From assembly GCF_000364605.1 (NCBI RefSeq), contig NZ_KB822576.1, positions 248,001 to 312,000 on the forward strand: a stretch of DNA of 64,000 nucleotides. The letters run 5' to 3'. The notes under the pieces were generated by a model. That model saw only the letters and a program-made list of their open reading frames with translations, made no database searches and had not been told where the DNA came from. The DNA is from Nocardioides sp. Iso805N (lineage in GTDB: Bacteria > Actinomycetota > Actinomycetes > Propionibacteriales > Nocardioidaceae). A program made the translations under genes and the position numbers. Positions 18,241 through 25,921 of the stretch are shown here, in pieces (the first letter of the stretch is position 1; the number at the start of each line of letters is the position of its first letter).

Positions 18241-19057
18241 CCCTCTCACCGGGGCGCGCCTGGGCCAGCTGCCACAGGTCGTCGGCATGCACGACGCCGG
18301 CCACCGGATAGCCGCCGGTCGAACCGTGGTCCGCGAGCAGGACGACCGGCCGGCCGTCCGGCGGCACCTGGACCGCACCGAGCACCGTCCCCTCGCTCGG
18401 CAGCTCGCCCGCGATGCGAGCGAGCGTCCCGCCCTCGAGACGGAGCCCGACCCGGTTCGACGCGGCTGCCACTCGCCACCCCGCCCCCGCCAGCCGGTCC
18501 AGGACATCGGCACCGAACCACTCCCGGTGCGGCCCCGGCAGCACCCGGATCGCGCCGCGCAACGGCGGACGGGGCGTGTCCAGCGCAGCGGGTACGCCGG
18601 AGTCCGCCCCCACCGGCAACCGGTCCCCCACGGCAACCGGTGCGGGACCGATTCCGGCGAGCGTGTCGGTCGACCGCGAGCCGAGCACCGGTGCGATGTC
18701 GATGCCACCGCCCACGGCCAGGTAGGACCTCGTGCCCGCGACGGGACGCCCGAGCGCCAGGACGGCCCCGGCACGCAGCCGCACCGCCTCCCCGTGCGCC
18801 GCGGCCACGCCGTCGACCGTGACCGGCGACGCGGCTCCTGTCACGCTCACCCAGCACGCTCGCTCCGCCCGGACGCTGAGACCACCCAGCAGGATCTCCA
18901 GCACCGCCGCGTCCGGGTCGTTGCCGACCAGTCGGTTGCCCAGGTCCGCGGCAGGGGCGTCGAGCGCCCCGGCCCGCGGGACCCCCAGGTGGGCGTAGCC
19001 GATCCGACCGCGGTCCTGGACCAGCACCTGCGGTCCTACGGCGAGCACGGTCAGCAT
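18206..19057 (-). CDS. pxpC: 5-oxoprolinase subunit C (biotin-dependent carboxyltransferase-like)
   Basis: A 283-residue protein beginning MLTVLAVGPQVLVQDRGR, the typical start of PxpC (AHS2 domain). It has GHLG-type strands and the block DHGSTGGYPVAGVV near the C-terminus. With PxpA and PxpB it forms the ATP-dependent enzyme that opens 5-oxoproline to glutamate. It overlaps the pxpB stop by seven bases. Its 3' end overlaps the convergent dinB by 35 bases. Confidence 0.87.
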   Translation of the reverse strand: MLTVLAVGPQVLVQDRGRIGYAHLGVPRAGALDAPAADLGNRLVGNDPDAAVLEILLGGLSVRAERACWVSVTGAASPVTVDGVAAAHGEAVRLRAGAVLALGRPVAGTRSYLAVGGGIDIAPVLGSRSTDTLAGIGPAPVAVGDRLPVGADSGVPAALDTPRPPLRGAIRVLPGPHREWFGADVLDRLAGAGWRVAAASNRVGLRLEGGTLARIAGELPSEGTVLGAVQVPPDGRPVVLLADHGSTGGYPVAGVVHADDLWQLAQARPGERVTLRALPPASG

Positions 19058-19659
19058 GGGCGCAGCACCACTCTCGTGCCTGGTGCCAGCAGCGCCGGCG
19101 GTTCGCGATCCACATCCCAGAGCACCATCTCGGTATGGCCGACGATCCGCCAGCCGCCGGGCGACGCACTCGGGTAGATGCCGCACCAGGAACCGGCCAG
19201 CCCGACCGACCCCGGCTCGACCCACTCACGGGGTGAGGACAACCTGGGCACCGCCAGCTCCTCGGGCAGGCCGGCCAGATAGGCGAAGCCGGGTGCGAAC
19301 CCGCAGAACGCCGACATCAGCTCGTAGGAGGTGAGCCGGCCGACGACCTCGTCCTCGCTCACCCGCCAGCGCCGGGCGACGTCGGCCAGATCCGGCCCGT
19401 CGAAGCGCACCGGCACCTCGACGAACGCGCCCGCCACCGTGGCCGACCGCGGCCGCCATCCCCCCAGCAGGGCACGGAGGCGGCCGACGTCCACGCCGTC
19501 GAAGAGCACCGTCGCGGCCGCCGGCACGATCTCGTCCACGTGCAGACGCCCCGAGCGAGCTGCCACCCGCGCCCACTCGGCCAGCTCCGCGGCCTGCACC
19601 GCTGAGTCGACCTCGGCCAGCGCCGCTCGCTCGCCGTACCGTCGCAACGGGAGGCTCAC
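19051..19659 (-). CDS. pxpB: 5-oxoprolinase subunit B (KipI-like)
   Basis: A 202-residue AHS1-domain protein with family blocks LMSAFCGFAPGFAYLAGLP, PSASPGGWRIVG and APGTRVVLRP. It is the partner of PxpC in 5-oxoproline cleavage. It starts with a GTG overlapping the stop of the upstream MarR gene (GTGA, 19656-19659), so the regulator, pxpB and pxpC form one coupled unit. The third subunit gene, pxpA, is separated from it by the eamA gene. Confidence 0.87.
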   Translation of the reverse strand: MSLPLRRYGERAALAEVDSAVQAAELAEWARVAARSGRLHVDEIVPAAATVLFDGVDVGRLRALLGGWRPRSATVAGAFVEVPVRFDGPDLADVARRWRVSEDEVVGRLTSYELMSAFCGFAPGFAYLAGLPEELAVPRLSSPREWVEPGSVGLAGSWCGIYPSASPGGWRIVGHTEMVLWDVDREPPALLAPGTRVVLRPC

Positions 19660-20144
19660 AGGCCCAGCTCGTCACTCCAGCGCGCCAGCAGGCCCGCGAG
19701 CTGGTCTCGTTCGGCGGCAACGAAGAGCGCGAGCAGCCGGGCCTCATTGGCGAGGTGGTCGGTGAACGCCGCGTCGATCAGCGACCGCCCGTCGTCGGTC
19801 AGCGCGATCACCCGACCCCGCGCGTCCGTGTCGCTGGGCGCCCGGGTCACCCAGCCGCGCACGATGCAGCGATCCACCCGCTTGGTGATGGCACCGGAGG
19901 TCACCATCGTCTGCTCCGCCAGCTCGCCCGCCGTGAGCGCGTACGGCGCACCCTGCCTGCGTAACGTCGCGAGGATGTCGAACTCGGCCTCCGCCAGCCC
20001 ATGGGTCGCGTAGACGGCGACGAGCTCCTCGGTGAGCCGGTTGGCGACGCGGTGCAGCCGTGCGATGACGCCTAGCGGAGTCGGGTCCAGGTCGGGGCGC
20101 TCGTGTCGCCACTGCTCCATCGCCCGAGCGACGTGATCGGTCAT
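19656..20144 (-). CDS. MarR-family transcriptional regulator
   Basis: A 162-residue winged-helix protein: AEFDILATLRRQGAPYALTAGELAEQTMVTSGAITKRVDRCIVRGWVTR is the helix-turn-helix and start of the wing, and SDTDARGRVIALTDDGR is the wing. The ATG at 20144 sits seven bases behind TATATT (20152-20157), a near-consensus -10, so the mRNA should be leaderless. Two TTCCAWGGAA palindromes adjoin this promoter. The regulator probably represses itself, the coupled pxpBC genes and the divergent EamA exporter. Confidence 0.87.
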   Translation of the reverse strand: MTDHVARAMEQWRHERPDLDPTPLGVIARLHRVANRLTEELVAVYATHGLAEAEFDILATLRRQGAPYALTAGELAEQTMVTSGAITKRVDRCIVRGWVTRAPSDTDARGRVIALTDDGRSLIDAAFTDHLANEARLLALFVAAERDQLAGLLARWSDELGL

Positions 20145-20151
20145 GGGGTGG

Positions 20152-20157
20152 AATATA
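20152..20157 (-). promoter_or_regulatory. -10 box of the marR-pxpB-pxpC unit
   Basis: TATATT on the minus strand, seven bases before the ATG at 20144. It directly abuts the operator at 20158. Confidence 0.55.
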
Positions 20158-20191
20158 TCTTCCAAGGAAGCAATAATGTCTTCCATGGAAA
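20158..20191. promoter_or_regulatory. Tandem MarR operator candidates
   Basis: TCTTCCAAGGAAG (20158-20170) and TCTTCCATGGAAA (20179-20191) are two copies of a TTCCAWGGAA palindrome with centres exactly 21 bases apart, two helical turns. The first adjoins the marR -10 and covers the eamA ribosome site. The second covers the first codons of eamA. Confidence 0.65.
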
Positions 20192-21186
20192 CCAAATGGC
20201 TGGCCGGGGCGGCGCTGGCGCCGATCGCGTGGGGCTCCGGCTACTACGTCACCGCCACCTACCTGCCGCCAGACCGGCCGCTCTTCGGTGCGGCCGTGCG
20301 CGCACTCCCCTTCGGCCTGCTGCTGCTCGCGCTCCATCCGGCGCGGCTGCGCGGCTCCTGGTGGTGGCGTACGGCCCTGCTCGGCGCGCTCAACTTCGCC
20401 GCGTTCTTCGCCCTGATCTTCGTGGCCGCCGACCGCCTGCCGGGTGGCCTGGCCGCGACCCTGACGGCCACCTCTCCGCTGATGATCATGCTGTTCGCCT
20501 GGGCGCTGGCCGGCGAGCGGCCGCCGCATGCCTCTCTGGCGGGCGCTGTGGTCGGCATCGTCGGCGTGGCACTGCTCGTGCTGCGCGGCACGACCCACGT
20601 CGACGCGATCGGTGTGCTGGCCTCCCTGGTCGCCGTCGTCGTCTCCTCCTTGGGCTTCATCCTGGTCAAGACCTGGCGGCCGCCGGTCGACCTGCTGCCG
20701 TTCACCGCCTGGCAGCTGATCTTCGGCGGACTGCTCCTGGTCCCGGTGGCCCTGTTCGTCGAGGGCGCACCGCCGCACCTCGACGGCCGGGCGCTGGCCG
20801 GCTTCGCCTGGATCGGGCTGGCCGGGACGGTGCTCGCCTACGTGGTGTGGTTCCAGGGAATGCGCCGGCTGCCCGCCGCGGCGGTCTCGCTGGTCGGGCT
20901 GCTCAACCCGGTCTCGGGCACCGTCATCGGCGTGGCCCTGGCCGGTGAGGCGTTCACGCCGAGCCGAGCGATCGGGATGGCACTGGTGCTCGGCGGCATC
21001 GTGCTCGGCCAGCCGGCGGTGCTCGACGTGCTGCGCGGTCGCCTTCGCGGGCACCAGCGGGCCAGTGCACCCGCGCCGGCAACCGGCACCGGCCCCGGCC
21101 CCGGCTCAGCCGACGGGACGCAGGTCCCAGCCTGCCGCCTCCAGGGCTGCCCGGACGAGCCTTGCATGCTCGACGGCGCCCGGTGA
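20176..21186 (+). CDS. EamA/DMT-family transporter
   Basis: A 336-residue ten-segment exporter with two EamA repeats (WGSGYYVTATYLPPDRP in the first, FQGMRRLPAAAVSLVGLLNP in the second). I chose the ATG at 20176 because aaggaag precedes it. It is divergent from marR, and its first codons lie in the operator pair. YdcZ/RhtA-like members export amino acids or their derivatives. Flanking pxp genes make 5-oxoproline or a related amino acid a reasonable, unproven substrate. The last 81 bases overlap the convergent pxpA. Confidence 0.83.
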   Translation: MSSMETKWLAGAALAPIAWGSGYYVTATYLPPDRPLFGAAVRALPFGLLLLALHPARLRGSWWWRTALLGALNFAAFFALIFVAADRLPGGLAATLTATSPLMIMLFAWALAGERPPHASLAGAVVGIVGVALLVLRGTTHVDAIGVLASLVAVVVSSLGFILVKTWRPPVDLLPFTAWQLIFGGLLLVPVALFVEGAPPHLDGRALAGFAWIGLAGTVLAYVVWFQGMRRLPAAAVSLVGLLNPVSGTVIGVALAGEAFTPSRAIGMALVLGGIVLGQPAVLDVLRGRLRGHQRASAPAPATGTGPGPGSADGTQVPACRLQGCPDEPCMLDGAR

Positions 21187-21801
21187 GTCGCCGTGCAGGC
21201 ACAGCGAGTCGACCCGCGCGGCGAGCCCGAGCGCGTTGTCCACGATCGCACCCGCGTCGACCACCAGCGCGCCCGGCTGGTCGCGGGGCACCAGCCGCCC
21301 GGCTGCGTCGTACCCGCGGTCGGGGAAGCCCTCCTGCCACACGTCCCGACCGGCCTCCTCGGCCAGCGAGAGCAACACTCCGGGCATGCCGAGCACCGGC
21401 AGCGTGCCCGAGGCGTCCAGCACCGCACGCGCCTGCTCCCGATCATCCATGGTGCGGTGGTAGAGCGCACCGTGCGGCTTCACGTAGCTCACGGCCACAC
21501 CCTCGGCGACGGCGACGGCGTTCAGCGTCGCGACCTGCTCCTCGACCTGCGCACGCAGCACCTCGTAGGAAACCTCGAGCGCGACGCGGCCGAAGTTCTC
21601 CCGATCCGCGTAGGACACCTGCGCGCCGACCGCGACGCCCAGCCGGGCCGCCTCCGCGCAGACGGCGCGCATGATCGCCGCGTTGCCGGCATGGAAGCCG
21701 CAGGCGACGTTCGCCGAGGTGACCAGCGCGAGCAGGCCCGCATCGTCGGTGATCTCCTCGCCGAGGTCAGCATTGAGGTCCACGCGCATCGGACGTCCCA
21801 T
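21106..21801 (-). CDS. pxpA: 5-oxoprolinase subunit A (LamB/YcsF family)
   Basis: A 231-residue protein with the family opening MRVDLNADLGEE, then ANVACGFHAGNAAIM, YVKPHGALYH and SLCLHGDSPGAVEHA. With PxpBC it hydrolyses 5-oxoproline to glutamate at the cost of ATP. The ATG at 21801 is eight bases behind TATCCT, so I prefer it to the ATG four codons inside. Its promoter overlaps that of the divergent peptidase gene. It is separated from pxpBC by eamA in the opposite orientation. Confidence 0.87.
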   Translation of the reverse strand: MGRPMRVDLNADLGEEITDDAGLLALVTSANVACGFHAGNAAIMRAVCAEAARLGVAVGAQVSYADRENFGRVALEVSYEVLRAQVEEQVATLNAVAVAEGVAVSYVKPHGALYHRTMDDREQARAVLDASGTLPVLGMPGVLLSLAEEAGRDVWQEGFPDRGYDAAGRLVPRDQPGALVVDAGAIVDNALGLAARVDSLCLHGDSPGAVEHARLVRAALEAAGWDLRPVG

Positions 21802-21809
21802 GGCACCCG

Positions 21810-21819
21810 AGGATAGGGT
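21810..21819. promoter_or_regulatory. Overlapping divergent -10 boxes of pxpA and the S9 peptidase
   Basis: Read on the minus strand, 21815-21810 is TATCCT, eight bases before the pxpA ATG. Read on the plus strand, 21814-21819 is TAGGGT, seven bases before the peptidase ATG at 21827. The two boxes share the TA at 21814-21815. Confidence 0.5.
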
Positions 21820-21826
21820 CACGGAC

Positions 21827-23968
21827 ATGCCCGGCCAGCCGCCTGTCGCCAAGAAGTCACCGATCACCACCACGCACCACGGTCGCACCCGCACCGACGA
21901 CTACGAGTGGCTGCGCGCCAAGGACGACCCGGAGGTGATCGCCTACCTCGAGGACGAGAACGCCTGGACCGCCGAGCGCACCGCCCATCTCGCGGACCTG
22001 CGCCAGCGGCTCTTCGACGAGGTCAAGGCCCGCACCCTTGAGACCGACCTCTCCGTGCCCACCCGGAACCGCGGCTACTGGTATTACGGCCGCTCCTTCG
22101 AGGGCAAGGAGTACGGCGCCTCGTGCCGCGTTCCGATCGCCGACGAGGCGGACTGGACCCCGCCGACCCCCGCACAGGTCGCCATCGACCAGCCTGCGCT
22201 GCCGGGCGAGGAGGTCCTGCTGGACCACAACGAGCTCGCAGCCGGGCACGACTTCTTCTCCCTCGGCGGCTCCGCGGTCAGCCCGAGCACCGCGCTGCTG
22301 GCCTACTCGACCGACACCAAGGGCGACGAGCGCTACACCGTCCGGGTCAAGGACCTGTCCACCGGCGACCTGCTCGCCGACGTGCTCGAGGGCGTGATGG
22401 GCGGCGTCACCTGGGACCGAGCGGGCGAGAGCTTCTACTACTCCACCGTCGACGAGTCCTGGCGCCCCGACAAGATCTGGCGCCACCGGCTCGGCACCGG
22501 CCAGGCTGATGACGAGCTGGTCTACCACGAGAGCGACGAGCGGTTCTGGTGCGGCGTCGGCCGGACCCGCACCGACCGGTTCCTGGTGATCGAGTCCGGC
22601 GCCAAGACCACCACCGAGTACCGCTTCCTCGACCAGGACCGGCCAGAGGCCGGCTGGCAGGTCTTCGCTGCCCGCGAGGAGGGCGTCGAGTACAACCTCG
22701 AGCACGCCCGGATCGCGGGCGAGGATCTCTTCCTGGTGCTGCACAACGCCACCGGCGTCGACTTCGAGCTGGCGACGGCACCGATCGCGCCGACGCCGCG
22801 GTCGGAGTGGAAGACGCTGATCCCCCACGACCCCGCCGTACGGCTGGAGGACGTGGACGCCTTCGCCGGCCACCTGGTGGTCCACCAGCGCAGCGAGGGA
22901 CTGACCCAGCTGCGCATCCTCGAACTCGGTCCCGACGGCGTCGGGGACGACTACCTCGTGCGCTTCGACGACGAGATCTACACCATCGGATCCGGCGGCA
23001 ATCCGGCCTTCGACCAGCCGACGGTGCGGCTGGGCTACACCAGCCTGCGCACGCCGAGCTCGGTCTATGACTACGACGTGCGCGACCGCAGCCTGGAGCT
23101 GCGCAAGCAGCAGCCGGTGCTACCGCTCGACGGCCGGCCCTTCGATCGCGACGACTACGAGGAGCACCGCCTCTGGGCGACGGCCGAGGACGGTGTTCGG
23201 GTGCCGATCTCCCTGGTCGTACGGCGCGATGCCCGCGAAGCCGCCCTCGCCGACGGAGCGCCGCTGCCGCTGCACCTCTACGGCTACGGCTCCTACGAGG
23301 CCTCGATGGATCCGGGCTTCTCGCTGTTCCGGCTCTCCACGCTGGACCGCGGGGCCGCCTTCGCGATCGCCCACATCCGCGGCGGGGGCGAGATGGGCCG
23401 CGGCTGGTACGACGACGGCAAGCTGCTGCGCAAGCGCAACACGTTCACCGACTTCATCGCGTGCGCCCGACACCTGGTCGAGACCGGCTGGACCTCGCCG
23501 GAGCTCACCGTGGCCGAGGGCGGCAGCGCCGGTGGGCTGCTGATGGGCGCGATCGCCAACCTCGCTCCGGAGCAGTGGGGCGGGATCGTGGCTGCGGTGC
23601 CCTTCGTGGACAACCTCACCACCATGCTCGACGCGAGCCTGCCCCTGACCGTGGTCGAGTACGACGAGTGGGGCAACCCCGAGGCCGATCCCGAGGTCTA
23701 CGACTACATCGCCTCCTACGCGCCGTACGACAACGTCGCCGACCTGCCCTACCCGCCGATCCTGGCCGAGACCTCGCTCAACGACACCCGAGTGCTCTAT
23801 GTGGAGCCGGCCAAGTGGGTCGCTCGGTTGCGCGAGGTGGCCGGCGCTGACGTCCTGCTCAAGACGGAGATGAACGCCGGCCACGGTGGCGTCTCCGGTC
23901 GCTACAAGGCCTGGCACGACCGTGCCTTCAGTCTCAGCTGGATCCTGGACCGACTCGGCCTTGCCTGA
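21827..23968 (+). CDS. S9-family oligopeptidase (oligopeptidase B-like)
   Basis: A 713-residue serine peptidase with an N-terminal beta-propeller and a C-terminal alpha/beta-hydrolase domain. The triad can be placed at Ser567 (GGSAGG), Asp653 (LNDTRV) and His686 (NAGHGG). The block HIRGGGEMGRGWYDDGKL is characteristic of oligopeptidase B and prolyl oligopeptidases. It lacks a signal peptide, so it is cytoplasmic and trims short peptides, possibly freeing N-terminal pyroglutamate for PxpABC. The start is leaderless behind TAGGGT. The MOSC gene begins within its last codons. Confidence 0.88.
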   Translation: MPGQPPVAKKSPITTTHHGRTRTDDYEWLRAKDDPEVIAYLEDENAWTAERTAHLADLRQRLFDEVKARTLETDLSVPTRNRGYWYYGRSFEGKEYGASCRVPIADEADWTPPTPAQVAIDQPALPGEEVLLDHNELAAGHDFFSLGGSAVSPSTALLAYSTDTKGDERYTVRVKDLSTGDLLADVLEGVMGGVTWDRAGESFYYSTVDESWRPDKIWRHRLGTGQADDELVYHESDERFWCGVGRTRTDRFLVIESGAKTTTEYRFLDQDRPEAGWQVFAAREEGVEYNLEHARIAGEDLFLVLHNATGVDFELATAPIAPTPRSEWKTLIPHDPAVRLEDVDAFAGHLVVHQRSEGLTQLRILELGPDGVGDDYLVRFDDEIYTIGSGGNPAFDQPTVRLGYTSLRTPSSVYDYDVRDRSLELRKQQPVLPLDGRPFDRDDYEEHRLWATAEDGVRVPISLVVRRDAREAALADGAPLPLHLYGYGSYEASMDPGFSLFRLSTLDRGAAFAIAHIRGGGEMGRGWYDDGKLLRKRNTFTDFIACARHLVETGWTSPELTVAEGGSAGGLLMGAIANLAPEQWGGIVAAVPFVDNLTTMLDASLPLTVVEYDEWGNPEADPEVYDYIASYAPYDNVADLPYPPILAETSLNDTRVLYVEPAKWVARLREVAGADVLLKTEMNAGHGGVSGRYKAWHDRAFSLSWILDRLGLA

Positions 23969-24737
23969 TCCGGTCGTCCTGCGAGCAGGCTTCTCGCCCA
24001 TCAAGGGCACGCGTCACCTCAGCCTCGAGCAGGTGACGCTGGACCAGTACGGCGCGGCCGGCGACCGCCGGCTGTGCCTGGTCGACGTGACCGCCCGCCG
24101 GGTGCTGCGCACCGTGCAGCACCCGGCGCTGACGGCCGTCGACGCTCGCGAGCACGACGGCGTACTCAGCGTCACCCTGCCCGATGGTCGCGGCACCGTC
24201 GGGGCGCCCGCGCCGACCGCCGAGCGGCTGGTCTGTGACTACTGGGGCCGCCCTGCCGAGCTCACCCTGCTCGGCGGACCGCACGGCGCCCTGCTCTCCG
24301 ACTACCTGGGCAAGCCGGTCACGCTGGCCTCGGCGCCGCCGCGGGCGGTGGTCTACGGCGCCGGCGTGAGCCTCGTGACACGGTCGTCGCTCGACGACCT
24401 GGCCGCACGGGCCGGGACCGCGACCGCTGTCGACCCGGCGCGGTTCCGGGCGACCTTCGTCATCGACACGGGCGATGGCCCGGGCACGGAGGACGAGTGG
24501 GCCGGACGCGAGCTTCGGCTCGGCACCGCCCTGGTCCGGGTGGGCGGCGGCATCGGGCGTTGTGCCGTGATCGACATCGATCCCAGTACCGGCGAGCGAG
24601 GCAGCCGGCTGCTACGCACGCTGGCGGCGTACCGACCGCGCAACCCGGCCGGTGAGCCCTGCTTCGGGGTCTATGCCGACGTGATCGGGCCGGGAGTCGT
24701 CATCGCGCCCTCAGGGCATCCCCTGAGAAGTCCCTGA
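23961..24737 (+). CDS. MOSC-domain protein
   Basis: About 258 residues. The N-terminal part (FSPIKGTRHLSLEQVTLDQYGAAGDRRLCLVD) is the MOSC N-terminal barrel, and the MOSC core carries the conserved cysteine in GRCAVIDIDPSTGERG. MOSC domains bind sulfur or Mo-cofactor in sulfurase-type or mARC-like proteins. The TTG at 23961 overlaps the preceding peptidase stop by eight bases; a GTG at 23886 would need a long overlap. A link to the Mo enzyme at 4996 is possible but not shown by context. Confidence 0.75.
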   Translation: MPDPVVLRAGFSPIKGTRHLSLEQVTLDQYGAAGDRRLCLVDVTARRVLRTVQHPALTAVDAREHDGVLSVTLPDGRGTVGAPAPTAERLVCDYWGRPAELTLLGGPHGALLSDYLGKPVTLASAPPRAVVYGAGVSLVTRSSLDDLAARAGTATAVDPARFRATFVIDTGDGPGTEDEWAGRELRLGTALVRVGGGIGRCAVIDIDPSTGERGSRLLRTLAAYRPRNPAGEPCFGVYADVIGPGVVIAPSGHPLRSP

Positions 24738-24899
24738 GATCTGCCTGCCGCGGCAACTTCTCGCTCGTCCCGCACGTAAGACCAGACAAGAGCACGATGC
24801 AGCACCGGGTCCCACCCAAGGCATACCGAGGGAATCTCCGGGGCACTTGCTGCGTTGTCATCAACGTCGGGCTAATGCCCGCTGCGTGAGGAGGGCCCC

Positions 24900-25838
24900 A
24901 TGGCGACGAAGACCGCGACACGAGAGATCGAGGGACGCGACAGCGTCGGTCTCTACCTGGACGAGATCGCGCGCAACGACCTCCTGGACGCGGCCAAGGA
25001 GGTAGAGCTCTCCAAGGCCATCGAGGCCGGGTTGATGGCCGAGCACCTGCTGGCGGCGAGGCGAACGGGGCGCAAGGCCCCGGGCGGCGCCACCCGCGAG
25101 GAGCTCGAGTGGCTGGCCGAAGAGGGCCAGAAGGCTGTCGACCAGTTCATCACCGCGAACCTGCGGCTGGTGGTCTCGATCGCCCGGAAGTATGGCCGCG
25201 CCCAGATGCCGATGCTCGACCTGATCCAAGAAGGAAACACCGGCCTGATCCGGGCCGTTGAGAAGTTCGACTACACCAAGGGCTACAAGTTCTCCACCTA
25301 CGCCACCTGGTGGGTGCGGCAGGCCATCACCCGCGGCATCGCCCAGCAGGCCCGCGTCGTACGCCTGCCGGTGCACGTGGTGGAGGAGCTCAACCAGGTC
25401 GGCGGCGCACGCCGCACCCTGGAGCGTCAGCTCGGCCGCGACCCGGAGCCGGCGGAGATCGCCAAGGAGCTCGGTATGGAGGTCGACCGCGTGCTCGACC
25501 TGATGGCCTGGGGACGTGAGCACGTCAGCCTCGACTCCCCCGTCGATGAGGATGGGGACACGTCGCTCGGCGACCTGATGGCCCAGGAGACCTCGCCGGG
25601 TCCGGACTCGACGGTCCTGGACACCGAGTCGCGCGAGCGGCTCTCCAGCCTGGTCGGACAGCTCGACGACCGTGCCGCCGACATCATCCGTGCCCGCTAC
25701 GGCCTCGTGGACGGCCGCCAGCACAAGCTCGCTGACATCGGCCAGAAGCACGGCATCTCGGCCGAGCGGGTGCGCCAGCTTGAGCGGGAGGCGCTCCAGA
25801 AGCTCCGCCGGTTCGCCGACCCGGACCTCGCGGCCTGA
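24900..25838 (+). CDS. sigB: Sigma-70 family factor, group 2 (SigB/HrdA-like)
   Basis: A 312-residue sigma factor with a strong gaggagggc ribosome site. It has region 1.2 (DSVGLYLDEIARNDLL), region 2 (NLRLVVSIARKYGRAQMPM and [14 protein letters not shown]) and region 4 (ISAERVRQLEREALQKLRRF). It lacks the long N-terminal extension of SigA. In mycobacteria and relatives SigB shares most promoter specificity with SigA and supports stress and stationary-phase transcription. The 162-base upstream gap holds a TTGTCA but no convincing -10. A strong terminator follows. Confidence 0.88.
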   Translation: MATKTATREIEGRDSVGLYLDEIARNDLLDAAKEVELSKAIEAGLMAEHLLAARRTGRKAPGGATREELEWLAEEGQKAVDQFITANLRLVVSIARKYGRAQMPMLDLIQEGNTGLIRAVEKFDYTKGYKFSTYATWWVRQAITRGIAQQARVVRLPVHVVEELNQVGGARRTLERQLGRDPEPAEIAKELGMEVDRVLDLMAWGREHVSLDSPVDEDGDTSLGDLMAQETSPGPDSTVLDTESRERLSSLVGQLDDRAADIIRARYGLVDGRQHKLADIGQKHGISAERVRQLEREALQKLRRFADPDLAA

Positions 25839-25855
25839 CCTGCACCGTGACGTAC

Positions 25856-25888
25856 GAAGGCCTCCGTCAGACTCTGACGGAGGCCTTC
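25856..25888. terminator. Bidirectional terminator between sigB and the rhamnosidase-like gene
   Basis: A perfect 15-base stem (25856-25870 with 25874-25888) and an ACT loop, between convergent genes. Confidence 0.8.
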
Positions 25889-25921
25889 GTGCATTCTGTC
25901 CAAGATCGCTGCTGACGCGAC

